Source of the DNA: CAYWNK01 sp964459495
GTDB taxonomy: Bacteria; Planctomycetota; UBA1135; GCA-002686595
DNA length: 64,000 nucleotides
Direction: 5' to 3'
Assembly (NCBI GenBank): GCA_964459495.1
Contig: CAYWNK010000005.1
Coordinates: 1-64,000 of the forward strand
Shown here piece after piece: positions 55,591 to 64,000 of this stretch. Below the pieces are notes generated by a model that saw only the letters and a program-made list of their open reading frames with translations, searched no databases and was not told the origin of the DNA. A program made the translations under genes and the position numbers. Positions within the stretch are counted from its first letter, which is position 1, and each line of letters starts with the position of its first letter.

Positions 55591-56729
55591 CATCTAAACA
55601 CCGAGTGCTCTTCGTTGACGACGAAGTCTCCGTAACTGACGGAATCCGCACCAACTTGCGCAAGGCTGCTTTCGAGACCTTGACGGCCAACTCCGGCAAG
55701 GAGGCGCTGCAGATCTTGGCAGAGTCTCCGGTGGACGTGGTGGTGTCCGATGAACGAATGCCTGGCATGAATGGGTCGGACCTCCTTGCCCGCGTCCGTG
55801 AGGAGTATCCGGACACCGCCAGGATGATCCTCTCGGGCCAAGCCGACCTCAAGGCCGCTGTGCGCGCGATCAACGACGGCCAGATCTTCCGTTTCCTACT
55901 CAAACCTTGTGGACCTGAAGACCTGGCGGAGTCCGTGCAAGACGCGCTGGACTCGCTACAGAGCCGGCGCGAATTCCAGGTATGGAAAGAGAACCAGCCC
56001 CTCGATACACCGAATCCCGAAGCAGTCCTTGAACGGGCCCTAGCCGGGATCTCTATGGCTTTCCAGCCGATCTTCACGGGAGGCAATGGCCCGGTCTATG
56101 CGTACGAAGCGCTGGTACGGCTCACAGATCCGGAAGTGCCCAATCCCGATCGCTTGTTTGGTTTGGCGGAGGCTGTCGGCCGCGTCCCCGATGTCGACTA
56201 TGCGATTCGCGCAGCCATTGCCGATCGGCTGGAGGCCTTGCCTGAGGGAACCCTGCTGTTCGTCAACGTCCACCCTGACAGCCTCGGCGACTCTCGAATC
56301 CTCTCCAGCGACGACTGCCTAGCGCCGTATGCAAAGCGGGTTGTCTTGGAAATCACGGAACGCAGCTCCATCCACGAGTCCGACATGGTGGCCTCGAAAA
56401 TCGAGCGCCTGAGAGAACTGGGATACAAAATTGCGCTCGACGATCTAGGTGCGGGATACGCCGGCCTGAGTAGCTTTGCCCTGATGGTGCCCGATGTCGT
56501 CAAGTTCGACATGGGGTTGATCCGTGGCCTCCACAACGACCACACGCGAGCGCGTTTGATCCAGTCGATGGCGGCCCTCTGCAAGGAAATGGACATCCTC
56601 ACCGTCGCAGAGGGAGTCGAAACGCCAGAAGAGATGGCGGCGGTTCTGGAACGAGGATGCGACCTCATCCAGGGGTTCCTGCTTGCTCGTCCTGAGCCCT
56701 TCTTCATCGGCGAGGAAGGCGCCAAGTAG
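55587..56729 (+). CDS. response regulator REC-EAL, c-di-GMP phosphodiesterase
   Basis: 380 residues. REC (VLFVDDEVSVTDG; DVVVSDERMPGMNG; LKPCG) plus an EAL domain with the catalytic marks YEALVRL, LFVNVHP, VVLEITER, ALDDLGAGYAG, VKFDM and TVAEGVET, then QGFLLARP. All metal and catalytic residues I can judge are there, so it should cut c-di-GMP. It links gas sensing to c-di-GMP level. Confidence 0.88.
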   Translation: MTSKHRVLFVDDEVSVTDGIRTNLRKAAFETLTANSGKEALQILAESPVDVVVSDERMPGMNGSDLLARVREEYPDTARMILSGQADLKAAVRAINDGQIFRFLLKPCGPEDLAESVQDALDSLQSRREFQVWKENQPLDTPNPEAVLERALAGISMAFQPIFTGGNGPVYAYEALVRLTDPEVPNPDRLFGLAEAVGRVPDVDYAIRAAIADRLEALPEGTLLFVNVHPDSLGDSRILSSDDCLAPYAKRVVLEITERSSIHESDMVASKIERLRELGYKIALDDLGAGYAGLSSFALMVPDVVKFDMGLIRGLHNDHTRARLIQSMAALCKEMDILTVAEGVETPEEMAAVLERGCDLIQGFLLARPEPFFIGEEGAK

Positions 56730-57238
56730 AAGGGCGACCGTTCCCTTCCATCCGGACACCCCGGAAGTACGGCTTTCAATCAGATCCACGCCATGCCGGC
56801 ATGACCAACCCGGCATGTGCATTCCCTTTCACTGAAGTTCACTCAAGGTTCTTGATCCGATGCATACGAAAGTCGCCGCAGAATTCACGGCGTTCTCGAT
56901 GCGCTTTCCCGCTGCCTTCGGCTCCCCTCTGTGTGCTGGGGAATCGACGAGGATCGGAGAGTTCGATATTGGGATGAGGAAGCTGCGAGGGGGCTTGGCT
57001 CCACGCCGAGGCTCCCGCTCTCTCCCCGCGCAGACAAATGGGTGCATAGCAATGAGACTCGCATGGTCAAAGGCTGAGACCAGCCCCTGTATTCGGGGGA
57101 ACAACCGTTGAGCCTGAACACTCTGACTTCGGCAAGCCGCTTGACGCACCGGGTGAGTGCCTCGGCGAAATTCATGACCGGCGAGTTGGCTGCAGGACTC
57201 CCTATCCGGGCCGGGAAGCAGCGCCACTAGGTGCTCCC
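56730..57238. other. intergenic region before the HDOD gene
   Basis: About 510 bp without a supported gene. The HDOD gene promoter should be here. Confidence 0.4.
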
Positions 57239-58072
57239 ATGTCGTTCTTCCGGAGAACTCCCAAGAAGCCCAGTCCCCCGGAGGCTCTCGTTCGGTCCCT
57301 TGAGATTCCGGTCTTCCAGACGATGACCAGCAGGGTGCTGGATCGCCTGCGCGATCCCGAGCGTTCCCTGGATTCCGTTGTCGAAGCCCTGGCATGGGAC
57401 CCTGGCCTGGTGACCCAGGTCCTCTGTACGGTCAATAGTGCAGCCTACGGGGTACGTGCCCCGATCACGGACGTGGGTCATGCGGTGACCTACATGGGAG
57501 CTGATGAACTTGAGCACATCGTGACCGTAGTCGCCGTGAAGGGCATTCTGTCCACGGCCCCCACCGCTACCTTCAATCCCACAGAATTCTGGCGCGACGC
57601 GGGGACGCGTGCAGCACTGGCTCGAAGGATCTCGGACGAGCTGCACCCCGAATACTCAGCCGAAGCCTTCACAACCGGGCTACTCGCAGACATTGCAGTG
57701 CCGCTCTTGGTTCAGAATCGCCCGGGTGCTTACGGCCGGATCTTGAACAACTGGAACCAAGACCGCACCCGCGATCTTGCCGAATTGGAGCAAGCCGCCT
57801 TTGGCTGGAATCACGCCACCGTCGGTGGGATCCTCGCTCGCAGATGGGGCTTGCCCGAGAAGTTAGCCCAAGGGATCACCCAACACCATGGACCTCAAGC
57901 CATGCCAGCACTCCAGCTTGCCTCGGTGCTGCAAGACACAGTCGCCGAGTTCGGTCTGGACCCACTGATGAGCGAAGCGCGCGACAAGTACGGACTGGAT
58001 CCAGAATGGGTACGGGACTGCCTAGAACAAAGCCGCGCGGAAGCTATCGAGCTGATCCAAGCCCTGAGCTAG
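57239..58072 (+). CDS. stand-alone HDOD protein
   Basis: 277 residues with an HDOD core (WDPGLVTQVLCTVNSAAYGV; ADELEHIVTVVAVKG; GLLADIAVPLLVQN). The HD pair is altered (LLADIAV), so it is likely a scaffold. It follows the H-NOX/c-di-GMP operon by 509 bp and probably has its own promoter. Confidence 0.8.
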   Translation: MSFFRRTPKKPSPPEALVRSLEIPVFQTMTSRVLDRLRDPERSLDSVVEALAWDPGLVTQVLCTVNSAAYGVRAPITDVGHAVTYMGADELEHIVTVVAVKGILSTAPTATFNPTEFWRDAGTRAALARRISDELHPEYSAEAFTTGLLADIAVPLLVQNRPGAYGRILNNWNQDRTRDLAELEQAAFGWNHATVGGILARRWGLPEKLAQGITQHHGPQAMPALQLASVLQDTVAEFGLDPLMSEARDKYGLDPEWVRDCLEQSRAEAIELIQALS

Positions 58073-58447
58073 ACGGACCAGGCCGCATCCTCCATCGGGA
58101 TTTGGATAGGGGCGTTGGAACCAATCAACCATGCCCGATATCGGGCCTTGCGCCCGGAGGCGGGGTCAACACCCGGCCCGAGGAACGCAGCGCACGTGAT
58201 CGAGCGCGATTGACCTGTAGGGGGCCGAAGGCACCCGGCCCGGCCTTTTGACCTGAATCCTGGTCAACGATGTGGCTAGGCGGAGCCAAGAGACCTGGTG
58301 ACCCCCAGGGCCTCGTGTAGGGTGAGGAGGGACGGTGCAGGCCATCCGAGCACTCCTCATCTTCCCCTTCTTTCCGCTGGCGTGCCTGTATGTAGGCAAC
58401 ATCGGGCCGAGCAATGCCAGACCTGCCAGCTACGCACTTGGACCGTG
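58073..58447. other. non-coding stretch
   Basis: About 375 bp after the HDOD gene. No supported gene; it leads into the remnant at 58448. Confidence 0.35.
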
Positions 58448-58606
58448 GGCCAGAACGGCTGGACCCCGCCGCGGCTAACGGTCACCACCGAGTTCCCGCC
58501 CGGGACACTCGTTCGCGGGGAGAATACACTGCGCCTGAGCATTCCCCGCGGCTCATGAGTGCTGTACGACGCCCTCCAGTGGGAGCGCCGCGGAAGATCG
58601 CGCTAG
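58448..58606 (+). pseudogene. remnant of a beta-sandwich C-terminal domain
   Basis: The frame reads GQNGWTPPRLTVTTEFPPGT, then RGENTLRLSIPRGS, an in-frame TGA at 58556, and VLYDALQWERRGRSR before TAG. The pattern 'L-x-x-G-x-N-T-L-x-L ... V-L-Y-D-x-L-x-x-E' is the end of rhamnogalacturonan-lyase-type (PL4) and similar carbohydrate-binding domains. Only about 50 residues remain. Confidence 0.4.
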
Positions 58607-58747
58607 GGAGCCGATCGGAGCGAGACCGATCCAACGTGCCCCCCCCACGTCGACCGGCGGTACGACCCAGGACAACGCCGCCCTCTGGCGGTCAGTCCGA
58701 TCGTGGCTCCACTGCCCACGGGCCCGCCTCCGGGACGGACCCGTAAC

Positions 58748-61700
58748 TCATTCAAAGCGAATCAGGATCGCATCCGAGAGATTGGTTTGGCCGGGGCCCC
58801 CAAGGTCGCGGTAGATGCTCTGAAAAACCTGTACCTGTCCGGCCAGGGCCGAAGTAGACAAGCGACCCCCGGGCAGGATTCCGAGATCGACTGCGAAAGT
58901 GGTCGCTCCCCCGGGACCGATTCCTGCGAAGTCGTGCCGCACGATCGGGCCACCGTCCACACACAGCGCGCCGGTGCTCGGGTTTCCGCCGACACCCGGC
59001 ATCGGGGTGAAGCCATAGGCTGGGGAGCTGACGAGCAGCGTCAGACTGCGCGGAGGAAGGTTGGTGATCGTCAGCTCGAGCTCGTTTGCGGAAGCGGCGA
59101 ACTGACCGTTTGTATAAAGCCGTGAGCCCTTGCCCGTGGAATTGATCGCTCCGAGACAGAGCACACTGCCGTTGATCCGAGCAATCGAGAGGGTCTCTAG
59201 CTCCGCCCCCTTGAGCGCCAGCAGGTCATGGAGGCCGTCCCCATCGAAGTCTCCAACTGGGGACATCCGGTTGATGACGCTCTCGCGGTCGAACAACGGC
59301 CCCCCTGTGCGCCCAGAGAACACTCGCAGTCTGCGCCCGAAGACCGCGGGTCCCGGCGGGTCATACTCCTCGACGGCATAGAAGTCAGGAAGCCCGTCAC
59401 CATCCTGGTCTCCGGCCGCCCCAGTCATACTGGGCATCATGCTGAAGGGAGCGCTCCCCCGGATTTCGTGCAGGACGGATCCGTCTGGGCCAGCCAGCAC
59501 CTGCAGACGGCCTCGGCGCCCGAGCGGCCCGGGCAGTGCCCTGGAATCCGCGAACAAGACGTCATCGAATCCGTCGCCGTTGACATCGCCCACTCCCATC
59601 GATCCCGCACCAAGGAATTGCATCTGCTCGGTTCCGAACCGCTCGAACAAGGTCGAACCATCCACCCCATCAAAGACGACAAGGTGACCCGCAGAGGAAA
59701 TCGATCCGGATCCCTCTTCGTAGGCGACGAGATCGTTGAGGCCATCCCCATTGACGTCCCCGGCATTCCGAAAGTGGTTGCCAAGGCGCGCAAACGGTTC
59801 CGTACCCGGGATGGTCAGCAGCACTTCCCCGTCGACACCGGAGCGAACCTCGATACGCCCGCGGAAATTCTCTGCTCCTGAGGAGCCAACGGCCCAATCC
59901 GGAACACCATCGCCATCGTGGTCGCCGACAGAATCCAGGTCCACTCCAAGCTGGTCGCCGGGCTGCCCAACCACCTCATAGAGGAGCTCAAAGCTCGCGC
60001 CAGAGTAGACGCCTACGACACCACCGTTGGGTCCGCCAGGACCATCGAAGAGCCATCCTCCAAGGGCGATGTCAGGGACTCCATCGCCATCCACGTCTCC
60101 GGTGCCGCAGCAGGCTTGACTAAACGAACTCAAGAGCTGCGCACCCTCAATCGTGCCAAGCAGGGCGCCGGTCCTTCCGGAATACACCCGCCCCACTCCG
60201 ACGCCCGTAACGCCCTCAGACGAGGAACCGACAACGAAGTCATCTCGGCCGTCGCGATCTACGTCGCCCACGCTACGCAGATCGGCGCCGAAGGCTGGGG
60301 CAAGCGGGGGTTCGGGAATCGAGTAGAGCGGCAGAACTTGCTCGACATTGGGGAGATTGCTGGGCTCGAAGACAAGCCGATCCACTCCCGAGGCACCGTC
60401 CACTACGATCTCAAGGGCAATGGCGAGCTGGGGATCGAAGCCTAGATCTTCGCTACTCGTAGCAGTGGCGGCGAAGCCCGTTTGCGCCCCAAGGCTTGTC
60501 AAGTCCAGCGTCCCCACCGCTTGACTGGGTTCGGTGAGAGCGTCGCTTGTGAATCCACCCGGAACATCGAAGGTCCGCACCCGTCCGCTCGTATCGATCA
60601 CACGCACCAGGGCGCCTTCCGTGGGGTCGCTGATGGCCACAAGGTCGATCGCCTCCAGCGTCGCAGGGCTCAGTAGGTCGAAGCGAAGCGTGCCGCCGCC
60701 CACAGCCGCCTCTGGCAGGTCGAAGGTACCCGGCAGGGATTGATCGGAGTTTCCCTGAAGGATGACCAGGTTGCCCTGATCCACAAGCAGTTTGGGCGAA
60801 GGACCCGTGCCATTCGGTCCCATTGGGGACGAATCGAAGGTCGCCGCACCGAATTGGCTGGGGCCAAACACACTCACCTTGATCAGTTCGCCGAAACGCA
60901 AGCCGAGGTCAAGCTGATCTCCATTTGCCAGCGGAGCGGCCGAAGCTTCATCGATCTCGAAGTCGATCCGGACGGAGGGAAGACCCAGTCCGTAACAAAT
61001 GACCTCACCGGGCTCCTGGGCGGGAGGCCCGGGCTGCGGGCGCCCGATCAACACATCGTCGAGACCATCTCCGTCAAGGTCTCCAGCAGCAGCCAAGCTC
61101 ACCCCGAGCAGCTGGTTGAAGTCATCCCCTTGGACATGGAAGAGCTCATCTCCCGAAGCGCCGGAATAGACATAGGCGGCTCCAGCGCCAGCAAAGAACG
61201 GGCTCGCACCCGGAGCACCGACCAGAAAATCGTCGATGCCATCGCCGTTCACATCTCCCGCATGGCCTAGGCCCCGCCCAAAGTCGTCGGACTCCATCTT
61301 TCCAACCAGGCGGTAGATCTCAGAACCGGACGCGCCTGAAATCAACTGCACCACCCCCGTCGAACTACTCTCTTCGCTACCGATGAGTAGATCGCTAACA
61401 CCGTCGCCGTCGATATCGCCCCCCTGGGCCATCGATCGTGCAAACGTTCCCGTCAGTGTGTTGCCTGGGATTTCGTAAAGCACGGCTTGACTCGCTCCGG
61501 AGTACACGAGGGCACGTCCCCGGATCGTATTGCCGCTCGAACCGCCCGAGAGAAAATAGTCGTCATCGCTGATAGCGAAGTCACCGACGCCATCGCCGTC
61601 TACGTCTCCCAAACTCGCGATCGCATCCGCGAACCGAGTGTCAGCACCCGGACTGTCGATCTGAAACAGCAAGCCACCGGTGGCGCCCGAAAAGGCGAGG

Positions 61701-62257
61701 ACGGCGTTCTCGACCTGAAAGTCAGACTGATTGGACTGCACCAATAGGTCCCGTCGACCATCTCCATCCAAATCGCTGCAGCTTCGCAACCTCATCCCCA
61801 GCCGATCCGCATCAAAGTCGGGTGCGTTCAGCGTATACAGCAGACCACCCGTCGCCCCCGAGCGCACACGAACGACCCCGAAGCTGATTGTGCCCATAGA
61901 GCCGAACTCTCCCAGGGCAAAGTCAGCGTGGCCATCCCCGTCCACGTCGCCGATGCCGTCCATCCCCCCCAAGAACCCACCGAGCAGGGGCTCAAAGACA
62001 AACAGGGCTGCTTGGCTTGCTCCAGAGATCACGGTTACCCGCCCGACGAGAGAATCCCCTGACACGAGAAGGTCGGGATGACCATCCGCGTCGACGTCCC
62101 CCATGTTGCGCATCCGCAGGCCGAAGAGGTCCTCTGGCGTATCGCCAGAAATCGTGAGGATCTGCCCTTGTGCGAAAGCGGGCTGGGCGAGCAGAGGAAG
62201 CAAACAAAGAGCAGCAGTGAGTCGAAGCATGAGAAGCCCAATTGCGAGTCGGAGCAT
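58748..62257 (-). CDS. secreted FG-GAP/VCBS repeat protein
   Basis: About 1169 residues from the ATG at 62257 (signal MLRLAIGLLMLRLTAALCLL, ending AQPAFAQG); a start at 62314 or 62230 is possible. Many FG-GAP repeats of the form GDVDGDGxxDxxxG (e.g. IGDVDGDGHADFALGEFG) make two calcium-binding beta-propeller blocks. The C-terminal 120 residues (from CLGAINSTGKGSRLYTNGQF on) form a separate beta-rich domain of a kind seen in planctomycete secreted proteins. Probably a cell-surface or secreted binding protein. Confidence 0.85.
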   Translation of the reverse strand: MLRLAIGLLMLRLTAALCLLPLLAQPAFAQGQILTISGDTPEDLFGLRMRNMGDVDADGHPDLLVSGDSLVGRVTVISGASQAALFVFEPLLGGFLGGMDGIGDVDGDGHADFALGEFGSMGTISFGVVRVRSGATGGLLYTLNAPDFDADRLGMRLRSCSDLDGDGRRDLLVQSNQSDFQVENAVLAFSGATGGLLFQIDSPGADTRFADAIASLGDVDGDGVGDFAISDDDYFLSGGSSGNTIRGRALVYSGASQAVLYEIPGNTLTGTFARSMAQGGDIDGDGVSDLLIGSEESSSTGVVQLISGASGSEIYRLVGKMESDDFGRGLGHAGDVNGDGIDDFLVGAPGASPFFAGAGAAYVYSGASGDELFHVQGDDFNQLLGVSLAAAGDLDGDGLDDVLIGRPQPGPPAQEPGEVICYGLGLPSVRIDFEIDEASAAPLANGDQLDLGLRFGELIKVSVFGPSQFGAATFDSSPMGPNGTGPSPKLLVDQGNLVILQGNSDQSLPGTFDLPEAAVGGGTLRFDLLSPATLEAIDLVAISDPTEGALVRVIDTSGRVRTFDVPGGFTSDALTEPSQAVGTLDLTSLGAQTGFAATATSSEDLGFDPQLAIALEIVVDGASGVDRLVFEPSNLPNVEQVLPLYSIPEPPLAPAFGADLRSVGDVDRDGRDDFVVGSSSEGVTGVGVGRVYSGRTGALLGTIEGAQLLSSFSQACCGTGDVDGDGVPDIALGGWLFDGPGGPNGGVVGVYSGASFELLYEVVGQPGDQLGVDLDSVGDHDGDGVPDWAVGSSGAENFRGRIEVRSGVDGEVLLTIPGTEPFARLGNHFRNAGDVNGDGLNDLVAYEEGSGSISSAGHLVVFDGVDGSTLFERFGTEQMQFLGAGSMGVGDVNGDGFDDVLFADSRALPGPLGRRGRLQVLAGPDGSVLHEIRGSAPFSMMPSMTGAAGDQDGDGLPDFYAVEEYDPPGPAVFGRRLRVFSGRTGGPLFDRESVINRMSPVGDFDGDGLHDLLALKGAELETLSIARINGSVLCLGAINSTGKGSRLYTNGQFAASANELELTITNLPPRSLTLLVSSPAYGFTPMPGVGGNPSTGALCVDGGPIVRHDFAGIGPGGATTFAVDLGILPGGRLSTSALAGQVQVFQSIYRDLGGPGQTNLSDAILIRFE

Positions 62258-62496
62258 AGGAAGCGGACGGAATGGCCCTACTTCCTTGGATCCTGACTCT
62301 AGCGAATCGCGCAATTCTCCGTGCTGGGCGAAGCATCAGCGCCCCGCAAGAAGCCTGCCATATGCGCGTAGTCAAGGTCGGGGTAGCGCCCTCCGTCGCG
62401 GCCCCTCACTCTCAAAATTCCAGATCCCACGTTCCATCCGGCTCGGCCGCGGTGTCCTTCTCGATAGACGACCCACCCCTCTGGGCCAATCCGACA

Positions 62497-64000
62497 ATGA
62501 ACGCACAATCCCCCGACCTCAGCCCCTTTCTCGCCCACCGCAGCTTCGTTCGGAATCTCGCCGCCAGCCTGCTCCGTGATCCTCCCGAGATCGATGATGT
62601 GGAGCAAGAGACCTGGATCTCGGCGATGCGCAGCCCACAGGATGAGGTTCGCGATCCGCGCAGCTGGTTGCGCAAGGTCGTTCAGAACCACGTCCGGAAC
62701 CGGGTTCGACAGGGGCGCCGAGATCGAAGACGTGAACAGGAGTCCGCACGAACGGAGGCCGTAGACGCCGAGACGCTTGCTTTGGAACGGATGGAGACCG
62801 CCCGGAAGCTCGTCTCGATCGTGATGAAGATGTCCGAGCCCAACCGCACGACGATTCTCCTACGCTTCTACGAGGGCCACAGTCTGCGCGAGGCTGCGGA
62901 GCGTCTCGGGCTGGGGCTCGCCGTCGTCAAGGGTCGTCAGCAGCGCGGCATGGCGGAGCTGCGGAACGCGCTCGGCAGGGATGGCCAGCGCAGCGCCGAG
63001 GACTGGCGTAGGGATCTAGCTGCCCTGGTGGCCGCACCCGCGCCCGTGAAGGGGCTGCTTGCCACAGCAGCCCCATGGCTCCTCGCCGCCGGTCTGACAG
63101 GCGCCATGGCCGCAGGGCTGGCGCTGTCGCCCTGGGCCCAGGCCGACCTGGACGCCATCCCGACCGCGCACCGCGACGCTACACTCGAGCACAAAGTGGA
63201 TCTGGCATCCGTCCCCGGAATGCTCGGGGCCCCGAACGATCCCCCTAGGCTGCTGGCAAGGGCGAGCACCCGCCGGGGTCCAGCGGCTTCCGGCGAGATC
63301 ACTCTGCGCATTGGCGACGCCTTCGTCTTCGGTGAGGATCAAGTGAGGCCTGATGGCGACCGCTCCCAGCTGGACCTCTACGTTCAGGACATTCGCCACG
63401 GCGTTTCCCTAGGCACCCTAGCCGGCGGGGTCGAACCAGCGCTGCCGCTGTCTTCGATCGGGCTCCCGACCGAGCCGAAGGCCCTCATGGCCCTTCTCCA
63501 GAGCGCTCCCTTGGAATTGCCAAAGCGCGACCTTTGGCTACTCGAACAATGCACCGTCGACCGCCCGGGAATCGGACTCGCGATGAGCAGGCAAGGGCAA
63601 GCCTATCGCCTGTGCCTCCTCGAGCTAGACGGCCATCCCGAGGCCTTGCAGCGCACCGTCCGAATCGCCTACGAGCCAGTGCCATCCGTAGAAGGCGGCG
63701 GCGTCCTGAATGTGCCCCCAACGCAGGGGAAGCCAGGGGAAGCTCCCCTCGCCGCTCTGCGGGAGGCCCTGCGCATCGGGTCTCTGATCCCCGGCGATAG
63801 CTTCTCCCGCTATATGGCCGGCGACTACGCGGCGGTTGCGGACCTCGCTGACGGGACAAAGCTCAAAAAAGAAGCCTGCGTCGTGTTGACCGGGGAACTG
63901 AACGGACCAGTGCTCCTCCACGAGAGAAGCGCACTCTTTGCAGTGAATGGGATCGGACCCAGGGGGTCCATCGACCTGAATGCCCGCGGAGCCATCGGGG
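62497..64000 (+). CDS. ECF sigma-like protein fused to membrane and extracytoplasmic region (partial)
   Basis: Open from the ATG at 62497 to the window end (501 codons). Region 2-like PPEIDDVEQETWISAMRSPQ and RSWLRKVVQNHVRNRVRQGR; region 4-like EPNRTTILLRFYEGHSLREA and AERLGLGLAVVKGRQQRGMA. After about residue 180, GLLATAAPWLLAAGLTGAMA may be a membrane helix, followed by an extracytoplasmic part. Planctomycetes have such sigma/membrane fusions. The 3' end is outside the window. Confidence 0.75.
   Translation, partial: MNAQSPDLSPFLAHRSFVRNLAASLLRDPPEIDDVEQETWISAMRSPQDEVRDPRSWLRKVVQNHVRNRVRQGRRDRRREQESARTEAVDAETLALERMETARKLVSIVMKMSEPNRTTILLRFYEGHSLREAAERLGLGLAVVKGRQQRGMAELRNALGRDGQRSAEDWRRDLAALVAAPAPVKGLLATAAPWLLAAGLTGAMAAGLALSPWAQADLDAIPTAHRDATLEHKVDLASVPGMLGAPNDPPRLLARASTRRGPAASGEITLRIGDAFVFGEDQVRPDGDRSQLDLYVQDIRHGVSLGTLAGGVEPALPLSSIGLPTEPKALMALLQSAPLELPKRDLWLLEQCTVDRPGIGLAMSRQGQAYRLCLLELDGHPEALQRTVRIAYEPVPSVEGGGVLNVPPTQGKPGEAPLAALREALRIGSLIPGDSFSRYMAGDYAAVADLADGTKLKKEACVVLTGELNGPVLLHERSALFAVNGIGPRGSIDLNARGAIG

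Noticed and set aside
57085..57112. Possible single type I-E-like CRISPR repeat (CCCCTGTATTCGGGGG palindrome)
   Set aside because: Occurs only once, no array, no type I cas genes in the window.

Overview
The window is high-GC DNA that looks like a member of the Planctomycetota. The evidence is a long secreted FG-GAP protein with a C-terminal beta-rich tail of a kind seen in planctomycete secreted proteins, several ECF-type sigma factors (one next to a Ser/Thr kinase, one fused to a membrane/extracytoplasmic part), a lipoprotein sulfatase and two-component genes with HDOD domains. The assignment is inference from protein style, not from a marker gene.

Layout. (1) 45-960: a SAM methyltransferase and a complete tRNA-Ser(UGA). 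(2) 903-34790: a candidate 33.9-kb genomic island. The 3' part of the tRNA-Ser gene (anticodon loop to CCA plus 13 bp) is repeated exactly, 71/71 bp, at 34720-34790 with no 5' half, as left by site-specific integration into a tRNA gene. I see no integrase between the repeats. (3) 34791-49531: a degraded strip with a transposase remnant, a MarR/redoxin group, a lipoprotein, a sulfatase, a MarR-controlled RND efflux operon and a secreted CxxCH protein. (4) 50301-58072: a methyltransferase, then a translationally coupled H-NOX / PAS histidine kinase / REC-HDOD / REC-HD / REC-EAL operon and a stand-alone HDOD gene. (5) 58448-64000: a broken beta-domain remnant, the FG-GAP protein, and an ECF sigma/membrane fusion gene that runs off the window.

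The island is the core of interest. It carries a type III CRISPR-Cas locus whose gene order and fusions match the III-D variant (III-Dv): cas10 (GGDD, no HD domain), a Cas7-Cas5-Cas11-like fusion, a double Cas7, a Csx19-position gene, a Cas7 with a large insertion, and cas6. A converging operon encodes a HEPN protein, a RING-like/zinc-ribbon membrane protein, a CorA-like membrane protein and a CARF-HEPN (Csm6/Csx1-like) protein. Between CRISPR arrays 1 and 2 is a four-gene operon of two lipoproteins, a large protein with a possible degenerate NTPase region, and a large SPFH-like protein. The adaptation module is cas2, a free-standing reverse transcriptase and cas1, between arrays 2 and 3. The three arrays have the same repeat 3' half but three different 5' halves, and their leaders share a two-copy motif with copies about 100 bp apart and a fixed distance to the first repeat. 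The rest of the island has a DUF3800-like protein, a truncated copy of its C-terminus beside array 3, and an ECF-sigma/kinase cluster.

How the parts may work together (inference): spacers, possibly including RNA-derived ones through the RT, guide the III-Dv complex; Cas10 makes a nucleotide messenger; the messenger triggers the CARF-HEPN RNase and perhaps a membrane response through the CorA-like, RING-TM, lipoprotein and SPFH proteins. The two accessory operons are the least explained part and the best candidate for something new.
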